This document shows positions 12,201 through 26,600 of a stretch of 64,000 bases of DNA, one piece after another. The notes under the pieces are model-generated. The model was not told where the DNA came from, did not search any database, and saw nothing but the letters and a program-made list of their open reading frames with translations. This stretch comes from Trissonchulus latispiculum (Eukaryota; Nematoda; Enoplea; Enoplida; Ironidae): assembly GCA_030248195.1 (NCBI GenBank), contig JASAND010030294.1:52939-116938 (forward strand). Reading direction: 5' to 3'. A program made the position numbers and the translations under genes. Each line of letters starts with the position of its first letter. Position 1 is the first letter of the stretch.

Positions 12201-15200
12201 CTAACGTTCAAACAGCATATAGCCAATCTGACCAGTTCCATGAAGAAAAAGGTGTCGGTCCTGTCCGCCCTGGGTGGTCGGGCATGGGGCCAAACCAAAG
12301 AATCATTGAGATCTGTCTACTTGGCCTACGTCCGATCTGCTGCTGACTATTGCATTGGCGCATGGGGCCCGTCAGTAGCTGCATCCAACGTCAAAATCCT
12401 GGACAGAATCAACAATATGGCGGCAAGAAAAATCACAGGCTGTACCCAATCAACCCCAATCGACTGCTTCCAGCTGGAAGCCAACCTGCTGCCTCTGGAT
12501 ACCATAATCCGCCAAAAGTCGCAAATTGCCTACACCAAGTCCATGTGCCTGCCTGAGACAAACCTGCGAAGTCAGGCGGCTAGAGGAAATGCACGACTCA
12601 GGCTGAAATCTGTGAAGTCCTGGAGAGAAGAAGCGGCGCGATGGAACCGGGAGACTGGCCTGGAAGATGTCAGTCTTGAACGAATCCCGGCAATTCCACC
12701 CTATCCTCCCTGGGAACAGGGATGCGAGATCTCGTGCTACACTTCCATCCCTGGACTTAGCAAATTCGACACTGACGACCAGGCACAAACGAAAACCGAA
12801 GCTGCCCTCAACAGCCATGCTAGCCCTAACATCAAAATCTGGTCCGATGGGTCTGTCGCTGAATCGTGCCGCGATGGCGGCGCTGGAGCCACGATCCAAC
12901 TTTCATATGGCCTGTCACTGTCAGCCTCTATACAAGTGCCTGCTGGAAAATACTGTTCCAGCTACAGAGCTGAACTGGTCGCCATCAAGTCCAGCCTAGC
13001 ATGGCTGGCTGAACACCAGGATGTTCTACCCACAAATCCATCTCTACTTCTCTGCACTGATTCGCTATCTGCTGTTCAGCGCCTGTCTCAAGGTCCTGCA
13101 GCTGCAGAGAGTAGTCTGGAGCAAGAAATTTGGCAGCTGTTAAGAACCATCGGAATCCCAGCTGTATTCCAGTGGGTTCCTAGTCATCGTGGTATAGAAG
13201 GAAATGAAGAGGCGGATAGACTGGCGAAAGGGGCTTCCTCCGCTGACCAGCGGGAGGTGGCAGTTGACCTGTCTACGGCCAAGGCACTCATCATCAGAAA
13301 CTCCAGGCGCAAATGGCGCGAATCCCTCTCCCACCCCACTGCGGACAGACTGTACAACCGCATTCCCCCACATCGAAACCTGGAAACCGGCCTTTCCAGA
13401 AGACAGAGGTGCACCTTATCCCAGCTGCGGGCGGCTGGGCACTCACCCTTGCTCCGTGCGTACAGGTTCCGAATAGGTGCTACCAATTCCCCTACTTGTG
13501 AACGTTGTCAGGAGGAAGACGACGACCTAGACCATCTACTAATTCGCTGCCCAGCCCTTACCACCTGTCGCTTGCAAATCCTAGGGGCGTCCCCCTCAAT
13601 CAAGGTCCTTTGGGATGCTCCCCGGTTGGTGGTGTCCTTCTTGGAGAGGGCAGGCCTTCTATAGACCTGCCAATCATATGCTCAGCGACGATTGCCTGCA
13701 CGAAGAGAGAGAGAGAGAGTAAATAATTGTTTTTGTATGATCAATACTATGGAAATTCAAACTGATGGATATATTTGACGAAATTTTGTTTTGTGTGCGA
13801 CTGTTTTCTTTTCAAATTATGCAATTGATTTACAAACGTTCGGTAGGAACTTTTAGTAACATGTTGTCTTTTTCAGAAGCGCCTGGAGTCTGAGTATGAA
13901 GATCTGCGAAAGGCGGTTGCCCAGCGAAAACAGCGGCTCGCGGAGTCGGCTCGTTACCACGGCTATGTGCGTCAGACAGAGGAGCTGACCAGCTGGTTGA
14001 GAGAAAAGGAAAAGGTGGCCAACTCGGAAGATTATGGTCGAGATCTGGAACATTGCCAAGTGCGTTTCTGAGAAGTTTCCTTAGTCTTAGGATTATGACG
14101 CTAACGCTAATAAGTAAAGAAATAATGAAAAACGCCTGCCTGCAGTCAGTAAGGCAAAAGCCTTAGTCCGACACAGGAGAGAGCCAATGGGCGCGGTGAG
14201 TTATTAATGCCTTGTATCCTTCGTGGACCCGCCTGCTGGCATTTACGTCATTTTCTTGATGCTAATTAAATTAGTGTTTTCGTGATGATTGTCAGTTTCA
14301 TTTTCATCATTAATTCACTTCACTATTTGATCTCTTTTTGTCAAAGTCTATTTTCATTTGATCTGACTTCAGCAAGTCGCTCAGTTTTCAAAAATTGATT
14401 TCAGGCTCTGATTGTGAAATTTGAAGCATTTATGCGGGAACTGGCCAGTGCTGGAGAACGTGTTGCGTCGGTTCAGCGATACCAGGAAGATCTGTTGAGA
14501 TCCAGTCATCCCTACTCCGCCAGCATTCGTGCGCGAGGCACTGAGCTTCAGCAGCTCTGGGCTGATGTGAATGAGGCTGCTGTTGATAGACAACAGGTAT
14601 ACAGTGCAATTAAATTAATTCCTAATGTCTTTCCTATTAAATTAATTCCTAATGTCTTTCCTATGTGTGATATCGTGAAAATGAATCGTGTTAACAAATC
14701 CTTAGCTAGCTGTGCAAATTGGTACTTAAAATCTGATACTAATGGTTCACTTGAAATCTAGTATCTATGTGCATTGTAATCTTGTATGCTTTGACCAGTA
14801 ATAATCGAAGTTTTTTAATAATGATGTAGAGGTGCTCGGAGTCTATTCTTTAAGAATCCGGACACTGGCCACTCCTTCCCTCAGCTGATTTCTTTTGTTT
14901 TTGATTGGGCAAACTTTGGGAGTATTTGGTTTTTTTGCTGGGCTGCTCCTGTATGATGGGCATTGTTACTTTTTTGCTTTTTAAGGCACTGATGGGAGCT
15001 AGACAGGTTCACAAATTTGATCAGGACGCGGATGAGACTCTGAATTGGCTGCAGGAAAAGGAGGCTGTCCTCCTGGCCGGAGCCTCTGACGATTTCGGAC
15101 AGTCGGATGTTAGCACTATCCAAGCCCTCCAGCATCGACATGACGTATTCATGGTAAGTTGGATCATATAATTGCATTTTTCAGTATTAGTCTTTTTTCC

Positions 15201-18200
15201 ATCGCAGCTGTTTGCAGAAAGTGACTCATTGATTTACTATAACTTTCTACTTTCTTGGCATAGACCGAAATTTTGAAGATTTAATACTGGTAAAATATTT
15301 TCCATTGTCCATTACTGATTGGGTGAGGGGGAGGGGAAAGTTTATAGTGATATTATTTGTTCTGTTTTTTCATATAAGGTCTGAAAACTTGAGTGCTCCA
15401 GAATACAAAAAATATTTGTTTATTATATAAGTATCAGCTATGGTAAGCTTTAACAGGAAATTAGCTTTATGGAAGGGAATACGAAACCGAAAACTTTAAA
15501 TGTTTAAAGTTTTGCCGGTGTAAGTTTCAGGTACCTTGTTCCTGAATTTGTTGTTGCGCATAAGAGCGGATTTAGAGGGATTCCAGTCTACAACATCGCC
15601 AGTCGTTTTTAATAATACGTATTTCGTGAATGCATACCTTAAATCCTTTAAATTCGTGTAAATCACTGTTTTCCTACATAATAGTGTAAGGAGAGCCAGA
15701 GATTGCCGAAAAATGTACCTAGGTAACTGGTCTCGTCAGCTGAAAGATTAAAAAATTTAAAGAGCATTTGCTTCACAGCCCATGCTTTCTTTAACTTTGG
15801 GGGGGGGGGGGGCTCGAAATCTCAGGCAAAAATGTTGGGGACCCAAAATGTTTTCCCCATAGGTCTAGTCATAAAGTTCTGGATTCGCCAGTTGCTGGTC
15901 CCTGGCATACCTACTAGCTCTAACCGATCCCATAGTTAGACAATAATACATCTGATAAAGCAATTGTGAATGGAGATATTCTGTCGCCTATTGTTTTCAC
16001 TGTGAGATACGGTGAAGTGTCTTTAACGCCACTGTGGTTTTGGTTCCGGAGTTTTTGAGCTCTAACTTCAGTCCGTTTTTTAAAGTCTGGCTCTGGCAGG
16101 ATATGCACTGTTCCCTTAATAACTTGATGGCCCGATGAAAAAGCCCATAATTGTATAAAGCTAGCTCATTGGAGTCAAAATATTCACAATCTACGCATAT
16201 GCTTACGTTCCTAGATAGTGAAGTGTATGCCCTGTGTAGGTCCGTTCGTTTTGGTTAATATTAGAAGTGTTCAGTGCCTTTAGTAAACCCCGCTCCCCCC
16301 TCTTCCATTCCTTTTTCCGGTTTTATTCATTAGCACTTTGAGGGACAGTTTACCTTTTCTGGGTTTTGTTGAGGGAAAACTGTTTTCTGTCAGCTGAGTT
16401 TGAAGTTATAACGACTGAAGTCTATTTTTCCAGAACCTATAGGTTAACTAACGATTCCTGCGATTTTGCTGAACTCTGATTTAGCCAGTTATCCTGTCTG
16501 GGCAAACTTAAAAACTTGTAAATTTCTTGCTCCGTTGTTATCTTTCCATGTTGTGGTTAACATATTTTGGTATTTTTTAACGTGAAGATTTCAAAATAAA
16601 GTTCAGACACCCGTCCCTTTGTGCATTTTTGTCTTTAGACGGATGTTCTTAGCTTTCCTAGCTTTTCTAGATCTCATTAGTTTGTCGACAAAGGTCATAG
16701 ATAGCTTTCTTGCGGCGTCCCTCTTATGATCGTGTGATCTGAACGAAAAATTGAGATCTCTAAAGTTGGAACTTAGAAAAAGAACGTGCAGTGCAATCTG
16801 TATTTTTGTCCTGCAAATGTTATACAATTTGTATTTGTGAATGTCCCGACCCTGAATTATTTCTGAGAAGGTTTCTTGTGCCTGATCAGATTCTGGTCTT
16901 TGGTTTGGCTCAGTTCATTGAGCCGTATGAACAGCAAACAGTGTTTATACCAAAAGAATGAGGCAAGAGGGAGGTCCTTTTATTGAAACATAGCTAAAAT
17001 GTTTGGCTTTGTGCTGTCCTCTGGTTATTATGTGTGGGCATGTTAGAACCAATATTTACCTTTAGACGCCGCATATACACGTACAATCCACCCCATTTAT
17101 AGCTTACGTATATATATATGTTATTTTGAGGTATGATGTGAACGTACTTTTCTATATGCACATTATATAACATTTATCAGAAGAAAAATGAGAAAATGGC
17201 CGAGTGATTCAATCCTATTTATATATTTCATTAGGAGGCTAGGCCTTGCATGAACCGAATACCACCATCCCTGCGTAATGAAATAGAAACGAGGGCATTT
17301 TTGAACCATGGGTTTGCCATTTATGTAATGTACGCGCGTATAGGTTTTTTGACTGTATCTGAATAACCGGGAAAATATTCTGTGCTTTTGTGTTTGCGGA
17401 AACATTTAACGAGTCTTTCTCATTATTCCTCCGAGTTCTAAAACGGGTTTAACAGTATAAACTAGACCAGTCGAGCTGAAATGTGGTATGGGTGTACCCT
17501 GAGTTCAAATATGACAAAGTTATTCGCTTTAGCTAAATTAGATTTTTCGATAACGAGTGGACCAAGGAATAATGAAACCATTTTGCTCTCGACTTCGCTT
17601 AAAAAGTTGCTTATTGGAGTTCTCGGGATAGTGTAGCCGAATCTTAGGTTGTACGATAAAGATCTAAGCTCACTGAACTAACGAAAAACTGACTAGAAAA
17701 TAGATTTCAGACTGGTGTTCTGCGTCTTTGCAAACTCCTGTAGGCAACTTTTCAGTAAAGCCGTGGCCAAAAAATTTTTATTCCTGCTGGAGCAGGAATG
17801 TAGGTATAAAACGGATTCTTTGTATGTTTAGTGTGTATTTTCTCTATTTCAGTACAGCGATGCCCTATCTTCAATACAGGCCTAGTATAGGGCTCTTTTT
17901 TCTCAAGTTATTTATGCAAATTAGGCTACAAGATATTTAAGCGATAGAATTTGAAGCTTCTTCGCAGTTCTCAACTGTCAGCAATCCAAAACGATTGCAT
18001 ATTTTTGGCTCTACAGTGTAGCGTTGGAGCGTTTCATCCGACCGTAAGAAAGAAAGCACCAGATTGCAGAAGTTTGAGTCGACTCAACTCATCTCAACGA
18101 ATTTGGACCAAAAATTGAGATCACGTCTAATTAAGTTTCCCAGAAGTGAATATGTAGTGTCATAAAGCAGCACTAGCAAACTACGATTCCTCCGTGGTTA

Positions 18201-19989
18201 GTGAAAACCCTTATTCATTATATCACATACTTATGTAGAGCTTGTCTATCTTGTAACAACCCATCAAGTATCAACGGTTAAGGAGCTAAGCCGTCCTATT
18301 AAACAGCTATGTTGTTGACAGAAGTTGTGATCCGATTTACATTTATGCATAATAACGGCAAATGCGTATTGCACTAAAGACGATTCTTCTTAATTTCTTA
18401 AAGAAATTTTTACAGACCAACGAAGGAATATTGCCCGTTTTGGGGCCTACTTGTTTCTTTTTCTTTTCCTTTTCCTTTCCGACCCCAGGAATCGATAATA
18501 TCATATTTCAAAAAATTAGTGATACTTGAACTCATTCTGGTGAAACAAATATGCAAATACCAGATTTCAGCGCGATTGGTTAAGTTTTAAACTTTTTAGC
18601 ACTTGGAGGAGATAATGGAAAATTCCCCATTTAGCTTTCTGAAATGTTCTTTTGACTTTGTTATTTTATAGTCTAAAGATTTAAGCTCAAGATGTAAGAT
18701 TTACTGAGTTAAATAAAAGTTGAATAAAAATGAAGAATAAAAATTGAACAACGGACGCCAGATTCGAGTTTTACAACTTTTCAGCAAAATCGAAGAGAAA
18801 AATTTTTTGGTTTCCTTGGTCTTCCCCCCTTCGAATAGAAAACATCGACTTTCGCGAAATCGAAAAATTTTGCGATATTTGAACTCAGCGTAGTCGAAAC
18901 ATGCCCATACCAAATTTTTGCTAATTTGGTGAAGTTTTACGGATTTTTACAGTTAGTATAGCTCTCTATGCCAAATTTATTCTGTGAGATTTCCCAGCTT
19001 TCTTAACAATGTACATAAATGTAAACATAGAAGGGTGTTTCTAATTATTTCTCGCACGTAGTTTCAAGCTGTTTGTTGGCGTTTCGGTGAACTTCTTATG
19101 TATGGTATCGCGCCTGGCTTTGTCCTGAAAAAATCCAAAAGTAGGATATAACTACGTAGTATGATATCTATAAGTACGGATCTGTCTATGATAAACTTTC
19201 TACAGTCTACAGACCCATTGCTGTTGTATTGGATCTTGAAATCTTATCTAATTTGAAGGAAACGTTATAGTATAATATGGTAATGATGAATCTCTGTGTA
19301 TAGCTGTCTGGCTTAAATTATCTCGGAAAAGCTTCTAAACTAACTTTGTTAGGGTGTTTTAGAATTAAGCCGAAAACTTTTTCTTTATATCTGTGCCCAT
19401 TTTGTAAGGGCAGCCTGTCCTTGTTCTGGCTGGACTTGCGTCAAAATAAAGTGCTACTAAAATTGAAATTGGCTAAAATTTGCTTCTCAGTTTTCTTTCT
19501 AATGTGATATCTGGAAAAGGAGATGATAAAATTTCATTTGGCTGGGATTGTGAGAAGTGATAGAAAACTGGGTAGGAGTCCTCTTGGGGTCAACCTCCGT
19601 CAGATGTAATGGGGGCCTTGGTTCGGTTTGTGGGGGGGGGGAAGTTGGTTCTAATTTATGCCAAAACTATGATTGATTTGAAATAATAGGATTTCACTTT
19701 GTCGTCCCCGCTGCTTCAATAATGTCCCCATTTGTGGGTCAGTTTTTAGTCTGACATTTTTAGATGGTATATACAAATACAAATAACGTACGTATATATG
19801 TACGTATTTAATTGTAGGCGTTATGCAATAGAATTATGGAATATCTAAATGTTAATAGATCATTTTATTTAATTTATTACCTTTTTTCGAAGTTTTCTTA
19901 ATATGGTGAAACAACGTATTGTTTACTATATATAGTGTGATCTGTTGGTATTCCCTTTTTAATAGCAGCTGTTCTCAGCTAAACGTGTC

Positions 19990-20072
<83 letters not shown>

Positions 20073-23000
20073 CAGTTCTCTAAAACAAACTCATTTTCGA
20101 GATAATCTCCTGATTATTTTTGCCAAAAGAGCTTGGGGTAGAAGGAGTTATATACGTAAGAACGTCGCTTTATCACTTCGTTTAGCTTTCACAAAAGTGC
20201 ACTCTAGGATCCTCCCCCACCTCTTCACTTAGTCTTTTCTTCGACTTTCATATCATGATTATGTCAGCTAATCAGTTTATTGTGAAAGCAGTGCTCTGCT
20301 ACGATTTAACCTGGGCCAGATTTTCCTAGTTTTGGTTACAAGGGTTTTATATAATACCTAATATATACTGCTAATTAAAAGTAAATTTTTGAATTTCTTT
20401 TCAAGCTTTGCCCAGGCGCCTAAACAGCGATTGCTAAGTCATTTACTTGAAGTAACTGTTGTTGACTGACAGGGATTTGTACTCATTTGGTCTTGCCGCA
20501 TTTTTAATCTTTCAGGCTACTTTGTTATTTCATAAATATAGTTTTGTTTGGAAGTGATTGGTCAAAAACACTTTTTTAAACGGCCGTTGTGAAGTTTTGG
20601 TCTGCTCGTATATGATATTTGAAAATAAAACTGGTCTGCTCGTGAATTTACGAAGTTGCTAAGTTCGAGTCGAAGGTGTGTGACGTTAAAAACTAATTCT
20701 GAATCCTAATTCTCCTCCAACCTTTCGGTAGATGAAATGAAACACACAAAATTAGGTTTTACTCAAAGTTCAACAATTATCACCGACAAACTAGCCAAAC
20801 TTCAAAATAGAGAAATTACTCAGTTCAAATACAAAAATGATACTTTCAACCATAAATATCAAAAATACAAAATAATGGTGGACGCACCTGGGACTAAGTA
20901 ACACCTCCACTACACAGAATTCCCACCTAAACTGCAAACAACTAGTGCTCGCTCAGCCTTTATATAGTAGAAAACAATCGATAAAAGCCAACCCTACACA
21001 TAAGTAAAGAATGATTGATTGTTATCATGCCAAACTGTAATTTTGAACATCTGTCGTTTTAAATACTAATTCTCTTATCACAATTACATCCCAGAACTAC
21101 AGTATAACTATTTTTATACATGTACTGCCAACTTCACAATTGTAAATTAGATTACTGTAGGCCTATTGTAAAAATACTGTAGAATTTAGAAGATTACTGT
21201 AATTTTGAAGTCCTTAGACTTAGGCTTAGCACATCAGACTGACTGATATTCCACACCGTCTACAAAGCTCAAATATACGTGTATTAATTATATGGTGTAT
21301 TTTCTTTCTGGTTGCGGATGAAAATAATGATATAGCACATGAATGGCTGATTACGTATATATGTAAATTATTAATTTTAGGTTTCTTGAAAACAACTAAG
21401 AATTTTCTGCAATTTTGACGTTTTTCATTTAAGTTTTATGTAAATTAATCCTGATGCTTTTCATGTGAATATTTCTTTACAAGTTTTTATTTTACCTAGA
21501 TTTTCGTCTCTATATGCTTCGGGTTAGTACGTTCATATTTCGGTAGCGGAATTTGAAAAGATTGAGCAACAAAAGTACCGTTTCCGTTAGTAGTCTTTTT
21601 TAGTTTTTAGAGAATATAAATTAGTAAGGAAAACTAAATAGCAGGTCGTGTTAAAGGAAATGTAGAGGATATTTTTGGACATTTTTGGACACTTGGATTT
21701 GGAAAGCTTACCTAGCACTTGGAGTTGCTAGGCAAGCTGCAGCTGTCGATTGCAGATTCTTGAAAAGCCATATTGTTGTGGGTGTCCCTCTTAAGGGGGG
21801 GGGGCTACTAAAGGTTTGCCCCGACTTTGTCCGATTGGCCTACTTTTTGGCGAGGATATAGAGCATGGGTGTGGTCAAAAAATATCGGATACTGAGATGT
21901 TAGTTGCCTTCCAGCCATGTGCAGCCGTCGCGTTTATGTGCCCGACCCCCCATTTTTCGCAACTACCAACATAATTAATTAAAAATTTCTTCTGACTGCT
22001 AGGCCCAAGCTTCAAAGCTGTCATTCGCCAATATGATTTGGCACATATGTCCCTACCTGTAGAAGAATACTAGATGTCTGTATCTTATCTGCATCTAAGG
22101 GAATTACTCTTCAAAGTTGAAGTTTCGGCGAAAATTTAAAAATTTTTGGCTAACGAAAGGAAAATTTTATTACTGGTGCGAACTATAAGGCTGTAATTTG
22201 GCAAGAAATTCTGCCGAGTGAAAAATTTCATGTCAACTTTAATCTTCAAAAATTTCCTGAAACTCCTTTTTTGGGGAATGGTAGCCCAGAAATCAAAAAA
22301 TCAAATTTTTTGAAATTAAAATTTTTTGAGATATTTGAACTCAGCGAGGTCGAAAACACCCCCACAAAAGATTTCAGCTCGATTAGTGAAAGTTTGCTAC
22401 TTCTATATCTGCAGAAAGCCTCTACACAGGATCCGACAGACTGAAAATGGCGGTTTCGGCAATTTTTGAAGATTAAAGTTGACATAAAAATTTTTTCACT
22501 CGGCAGAATTTCTTGCCATTTGGCACAAATAGGGCACTCCTATAGGGCCTTCTTTTATGCCAAATTACAGCCTTATAGCTCGCACCAGTAATAAAATTTT
22601 CCTTTTGCTAGCCAAAAATTTTTAAATTTTTGCCGAAACTTCAACTTTGAAGAGTAATTCCTTTAGATGCAGATAAGATACAGACATTTAGTATTTTTCT
22701 ACGGGTAGGGGCATATGTGCCAAATCATACTGGTGTAAAGATTTGGCTCCGCCGGGAATCGAACCACGGACCTCCCGAACTGCAGTTAGGCGTGCAACCA
22801 CTACACCACGGAGCCAAGAGAGAAGAGCACATAACTTCTATATCATTGGTGCTCTCTGTACATCTCTCCCTCGCTTACAAGAGGCTCGCCCCGAGCCGCA
22901 CAAGGACCAAACACAGGGAAACAGCCAGTCTAGCCTCGCCAAGACAGGGATACAAGCCAAAAAACGAAACTCGGGGGGGGGCTGGATTCCAGGTTCTTCT

Positions 23001-23586
23001 GGCAGACTGCTGTAAAGATTTGGCTCCGCCGGGAATCGAACCACGGACCTCCCGAACTGCAGTTAGGCGTGCAACCACTACACCACGGAGCCAGGAGAGA
23101 AGAGCACATAACTTCTATATCATTGGTGCTCTCTGTACACTGGCGAATGACAGCCTTGAAGCTTGGGCCTAGCAGTCAGTAGAAATTTTTAATTAATTAT
23201 GTTGGTAGTTGCGAAAAATGGGGGGTCGGGCACATAAACGCGACGGCTGCACATGGCTGGAAAGCAACTAAGATCTCAGTACCCGATATTTTTTGACCAC
23301 ACCCATGCTCTATATCTTCGCCAATCGGACAAAGTCGGGGCAAGTCGATTTTAGTAGCCCCCCCCCTTAAATTCCGGCGTGGCCTGCTCCTTAACTTTTT
23401 CTTGACATCTTAGAGACCATACTTGGATACGTTTTACCAGTTGTGATCTAGTTGCCCCTTGTATATAGTAATTAACCTATTTAGTGATAAGAACACAACA
23501 ACTTCACTTCTTGGTTGATAAGTGATGTATTTATTTGGTCCTTATTTATTTGTCCTTGAATTTGCATTTTATGAAAAGACTGTATA

Positions 23587-23635
<49 letters not shown>

Positions 23636-26600
23636 ATGTATATAATTGTTTTGTAACTTTTATTGTGTAATGTAGCCTAATTACTTTTTGAAATTGAAAA
23701 GTATATATATACGACTCCATTAAATTTCTGTCCTAATCTTCTGCATATTTACTGTTAGCTGCTGCATAGATCTCGTTCCTTATCTTGTATACAACAACTA
23801 CCTCTAACTTTAACTCTGTGAAGCACTGTTTGATGTTTAGGCGTGCAGTGCAGTAATGTTACACTTGTCTGTTAAGTTTGTTAAGTTAATTGTTTAATTT
23901 AATTGAATTGAATTGTCTGAAGCTGCTTGAGATTAGCAGAATAAGTTCGTCGTAAAGTTTCTGTCGCAGTTGTGATCCTGAATTTCGATTTCTTAAGTTT
24001 TACCCAATCTCTGCTTGGGCTATTTTTGTGAATCTGGTAGCAATAAATTTGAGGGGAATTTTCTGTAAATGTTAGGGAGATTTTTTCTGTCGAAGGTTTT
24101 ACCGTTTGCAGCAGTCATTTTTGAATGACAGCTTCTTCAGCTTTTTTCTCTTCATCTAAGACATTGACACGAATATGACTAGTGCGACAACTGTTGATAG
24201 TCGAGATTTTAGAAACTTAAAAATTCAGGGCATTATTTGTCGTTACAGCTTCTTCTGCTTGTTTTTGTTGCCAAGTGTATAAATTTCGTGGAATTCAGGT
24301 TGAAAAAGAAAAAATGGTCTATTCGTTCTTCTGGTATGATTGATGGAATAAAAATTGAAGTGGTGTTGTTGTCGAACGAGAAATGATGGCGTTTCTTTTT
24401 CGCTCGGTTTTTCCTAAATTGTTGACGTTTGATCTGAAAACTTCTTTGCATAAAATGTGGCTCTTTTGGTTCTTGGCACATTTTGATTCTGGAACTGATT
24501 TGACAGACTGGGACGTTCATGATGTCATACTTGAGCAGTTACCAAAGTGGAAACATTTTCCTAGTTGCTTGGAGCTCTCACAGGAAAGCTGTATATATCA
24601 GATTTACCTTAGTTTTAGAAATTTTTTAATTATTCCGGATGTTACGTATAAAAAAGAAACAGTATTTGTTAGTAATAGCCTTTTCCAGCCACATCACTCC
24701 AGTCAGTAGTATCCGAGACTGTCAGTTAATATATATTTTGTTTTATGTGAGCCAAGCTTGGTGAAAATTGAAGGTGTACCTGCACTAGGAGTAAACTTCC
24801 TACAGAAATATAATCGTATATAACGGCTCGAGTCGAAAGAGGCTAGCCGCTACCAAAGTCCGTGTTAAAAGATAATCCTTGAATCCATTATCCAGTCATC
24901 CCCTGTCATTCCCTGTTCGTGTCCGACCTTGAAATTTGCAAGTTAAGAACATTTGGTGTCACCCTGGTACAAAATGCATTCAAAATGTGACATATTAGAT
25001 ATTTTAGTCAAGTTATGTTTAGCATATTTTCTAGGGATAGTGATGTACGCCTCTTGTAGGTGTTGAAATTAGTGTTTTTTCTTCACCTCCCATCCATTTT
25101 TTCATCAAAATTCTTTAATTATTACAGATTCATTCATTAGCTGTTGGACGTTTTGTCTTGTGTGAAAATCACACTTTCCTGTAGGATGTGATGTATTTAT
25201 GAGGTTAGGAATGTGCAAAGTTTGTCCAGTTATTACAGAAACATTTTGATTTTCCTCGCCATTGTCGATTTTCTGAATCAATTTTTTGAAGAATCTATTT
25301 CGTTTAATCTTTAATTAGTACCTGCAAGCCGTAGCAGAGGACTGCAGCATATAATAAAATTAGCAGCAGATGTGATGTACATTACTCTGAAAGGATTTAT
25401 TTAGTTAGCGGAAGAGTATGTTTCTTGTTATTTGATTGAATGACATTTTATTACACATTCTCGATCAAAGAATTTGTTTGTACAGCAATTGGGTTTTTCC
25501 TGATTTTCGTCATGGATATCATCTCTTCATTTAAATTTACTGACGCAGCTTTTCTAACACGGACGGAGATTACCGTATAGGTTAATCTAACCCGAAAATT
25601 TTTAGATTCATTATGCCCCAGGATAGGGCCAAGCTTGCTAGGTTAAATACTAGATTTCGGTAGAGGTTCAGCTTAGTTTTAAGCAGCGTCTTCACATTCC
25701 TAATGTAGGTCTGGCGTTTTTCTTTGATACGAAATTAAAGCTTAAGAAGGTCCTTGTTTTTTGAACAAGTGATTTCAAGCGGCTGCTAATGTTTGCCTCG
25801 GGCCAGTGTCCAACAATTTGTCTGTGAGAAATTCAGAAAGCTGAAGGCACATTTAGTCAACGTGGATTTCTTTGCTTTTCTAGCAAATCTGGGAAATTTT
25901 TTGTCATTAGAAGGAAAGTTTTTGTTTCTTTATGGTGATAGGCTTCATTAAAATTATTAACTTTACATATGCCGTTGTGATGATTTGTATAAATTGTCTA
26001 TCTGTAAAGTTAATTGAATGTCGATTTCAGTCAAAATGGAAAAGGTCAAAAATTCTAAAGTAAATTTTGATATTTCACCATTGAACGTTGCGTGGTGCGC
26101 TTTCTTATGCTAATACATATATAATTGCTTTTGTACGGATTTTAGTGATAAACTTTTAGTTAAGTCATAATGAAGCATTCAAAAAGGTGTTAATGTTATA
26201 CGTAGCAGTTTGGGAATTGTTGGATCTTCTGGGCTCTTTTTGCTCTTGAAATAATACAGAAAGGATGGCAGTATCTTTAGATGGGTTGTAGATGCCTAAT
26301 AAATTGGGTTCTTTAGGGAAATTTATTTTCAAGAGACACACTCTTTTAGCATAGTCCAAAGTGTGCCAGATTATGATGGTGATTTTCTTGTTGCGCCTTT
26401 AGACATGTATAAGTAGATGTTCAAGTAGGTTAGGGGGACTTAGTCCAGTACGTACTTTAGGTCTCTTTCTGTGGCTCCGGCGCTAGTGGTCTAATTCTAT
26501 ATATGTAACCTAGATAAGTATAGTATATACGTACAGCGCATTCCGTTTCGTCAGGGGACAGGGAGACATTAACACTTTTTAAGTCTTCTCTGGGTGGGGA

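Larger units (their letters stand above)
21791..23370. mobile_element. 1.6-kb foldback element with TTAA ends
   Basis: The left end reads TTAAGGGGGGGGGGCTACTA and the right end TAGTAGCCCCCCCCCTTAA. The outer arms pair over about 240 bp (21791-22032 with 23141-23370) and inner arms pair again around the centre (about 22034-22260 with about 22465-22730). TTAA at both ends fits a piggyBac-like target, but palindromic TTAA could also be part of the TIR. The right arm is interrupted by a 400-bp segment carrying two tRNA-like copies. No transposase ORF was found. Confidence 0.7.

Noticed and set aside
9376..13486. Many antisense and alternative-frame ORFs over the LINE
   Set aside because: They are shadows of the long LINE frame and lack family motifs.
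22717..23172. 151-aa ORF with internal repeat
   Set aside because: It is the translation of two tRNA-like copies; such peptides are a known annotation artefact.
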